Shown piece by piece: positions 32,417-33,321 of a DNA stretch of 33,321 nt. Made by a program: the position numbers and the translations under genes. The notes under the pieces are model-generated. The model was not told where the DNA came from and ran no database searches. It saw only the letters and a list, made by a program, of their open reading frames with translations. Source of the DNA: an uncultured Bacilli bacterium (GTDB lineage Bacteria > Bacillota_I > Bacilli_A > RF39 > UBA660); NCBI GenBank assembly GCA_944331945.1, contig CALVJC010000067.1, forward strand, positions 1 to 33,321, written 5' to 3'. Each line of letters starts with the position of its first letter. Position 1 is the stretch's first letter.

Positions 32417-33138
32417 TACATTCCTTTCACATTAGAAATTTGAGCAGGAACTTTATCAAAAGAGCCCATTTCTTTATCTAAGGAAAGATCATAATCATAA
32501 GTTTCAATAAAGTTTTCAAACAACTGATTCGCTTCTCGACTAAATTCTCCGATTTGCTCATCCCAAGCGGAACTCTCTCCCGTTCCTTGATATTCGAAAA
32601 TCTTAAAAGCACTTTCGTACAAATCTTGACTTTCTTGTGGTAATTCAAAAGTATCTGTTAACCCATAGACATTCTCTTTCACGGCTCTTACCAAAAAATG
32701 AGGATCTACCGAAGAATCATATCCTCCTTCTAATTGATACCATTCATGATTCGGATCGCCTGCTTGCATTTGTTCTTTTAGACGTTTTTCTGAAGCATTC
32801 GCTAAACTTCGAGCTGAAGAAACCAAATCCATTCGATTTTGGACACTAGGATTGACTGCATACTGATTGCTATCGATACAATAATCAACGATAACATCTT
32901 TATATTCCGAATTAGAAAAATCACAATCATATCTTTCTTCGATCTGTTCTAATACTTCCGCTTCCGTTGTCGCTTTGACATTCACTGTTTCAAACGTAGA
33001 AGCTTGCTCTTTTAAAGCTCCAACACCAGCAGCACCAATCGCTACTGCAACCATGGAAGCAGCAACTAAGCCTTTATTGATTCTCGCTTTCTTTTGTAAT
33101 TTTTTTGCATTTCTAACATTAATTCTTTGTACACTCAT
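32416..33138 (-). CDS. Single-pass membrane protein with extracellular helical domain, unknown
   Basis: This 240-residue protein has a basic N-terminus (MSVQRINVRNAKKLQKKARI), one hydrophobic segment at about 24-42 (LVAASMVAVAIGAAGVGAL) and an acidic soluble domain outside the cell or released by cleavage. Two cysteines (YDCDF and VDYCID) could form a disulfide. I do not recognise the family. The start at 33138 has AAGGTGA six bases upstream on the minus strand; the frame is open 23 codons further but those codons cover the TATAAT -10 (complement of 33157-33162). It is monocistronic between two tRNA genes. Confidence 0.75.
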   Translation of the reverse strand: MSVQRINVRNAKKLQKKARINKGLVAASMVAVAIGAAGVGALKEQASTFETVNVKATTEAEVLEQIEERYDCDFSNSEYKDVIVDYCIDSNQYAVNPSVQNRMDLVSSARSLANASEKRLKEQMQAGDPNHEWYQLEGGYDSSVDPHFLVRAVKENVYGLTDTFELPQESQDLYESAFKIFEYQGTGESSAWDEQIGEFSREANQLFENFIETYDYDLSLDKEMGSFDKVPAQISNVKGM

Positions 33139-33194
33139 AATATTCACCTTAGTAACATTATAAAATAAAAACCAATAAAAAGAAAGCTTTTTGT

Positions 33195-33222
33195 AAAGAA
33201 AAAGCAATCATTTCTGATTGCT
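33195..33222 (-). terminator. Terminator of tRNA-Glu
   Basis: AGCAATCA (33203-33210) pairs with TGATTGCT (33215-33222), loop of four bases, followed on the minus strand by a T-rich tail, 13 bases after the tRNA 3' end. Confidence 0.8.
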
Positions 33223-33234
33223 AACATAACAAAA

Positions 33235-33311
33235 TGGTGACCAGTACGGAATTCGAATCCGTGAATGCTGCCGTGAAAGGGCAGTGTGTTAAGCCACTTC
33301 ACCAACTGGCC
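33235..33311 (-). tRNA. tRNA-Glu (anticodon TTC)
   Basis: Minus-strand cloverleaf: acceptor GGCCAGT/ACTGGTC with one G-U pair, anticodon stem CTGCC/GGCAG with loop CTTTCAC (anticodon TTC), T-arm ACGGA-TTCGAAT-CCGT. Discriminator A is followed by an encoded CCA. Only ten bases of upstream sequence are in the window, so a larger tRNA cluster may continue to the right. Confidence 0.95.
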
Positions 33312-33321
33312 AAAAAAAATG

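Overview
The window is AT-rich and gene-dense. It looks like chromosome from a low-GC Bacillota relative, most likely an uncultured, walled, fermentative lineage of the Bacilli/Mycoplasmatota side (RF39- or Erysipelotrichia-like). The basis for this is Gram-positive-type PolC, strong GGAGG ribosome binding sites, extended -10 promoters, pyruvate formate-lyase and peptidoglycan precursor ligases. UGA is a stop codon: polC ends in TGA directly after its clamp-binding tail, so this is not a Mycoplasma-code genome. The lineage is inferred from gene content only.

Layout. 1-984 is the 3' end of a probable surface/pseudopilin-like protein. 1073-2138 holds rluB and a small membrane protein, convergent with a ferredoxin gene (2167-2358, minus) across a bidirectional terminator. 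2468-3788 is an NfeD-SPFH membrane pair. 3866-4702 encodes a charged, coiled-coil, tail-anchored protein. 4871-10323 encodes an unrecognised 279-residue protein followed by polC. A near-perfect promoter overlapping the polC stop drives a divergent YfiH/laccase-domain gene (10379-11179). 11264-14845 is a cell-wall operon: alpha/beta hydrolase, a MurF-type ligase carrying a five-helix membrane domain, and a D-Ala-D-Ala ligase-family enzyme. 14864-15952 (minus) is a GT2 glycosyltransferase with a TPR tail. Next come TspO (16040-16480), a zinc-ribbon/membrane/thioredoxin fusion (16558-17724), a collagen-like protein (17765-18340, minus), a 54-residue membrane peptide (18472-18636) and a Cof-type HAD phosphatase (18650-19450).

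19555-22505 is the pflB-pflA operon, followed by tRNA-Lys. 22828-25952 is a three-gene cassette: SPFH protein with two zinc ribbons, four-helix membrane protein, and zinc-ribbon/coiled-coil protein. It resembles the partner genes of Bacillus PspA. 26219-32130 contains two P-type ATPases (SERCA-like and CtpE-like) separated by a divergently transcribed four-helix membrane protein. The right end holds tRNA-Ser, an unrecognised single-pass membrane protein and tRNA-Glu, all on the minus strand.

Themes. Much of the content is envelope biology: SPFH scaffolds, zinc-ribbon membrane proteins, cell-wall ligases and surface collagen. Energy metabolism is represented by pflBA and the ferredoxin. No insertion sequence, prophage, CRISPR array or broken gene was seen. 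The most unusual items are the zinc-ribbon/thioredoxin fusion, the SPFH/zinc-ribbon cassette, the membrane-anchored MurF and the collagen protein that ends inside its repeats. Promoter and structure calls were made by eye, and family names come from motif recognition rather than a search.
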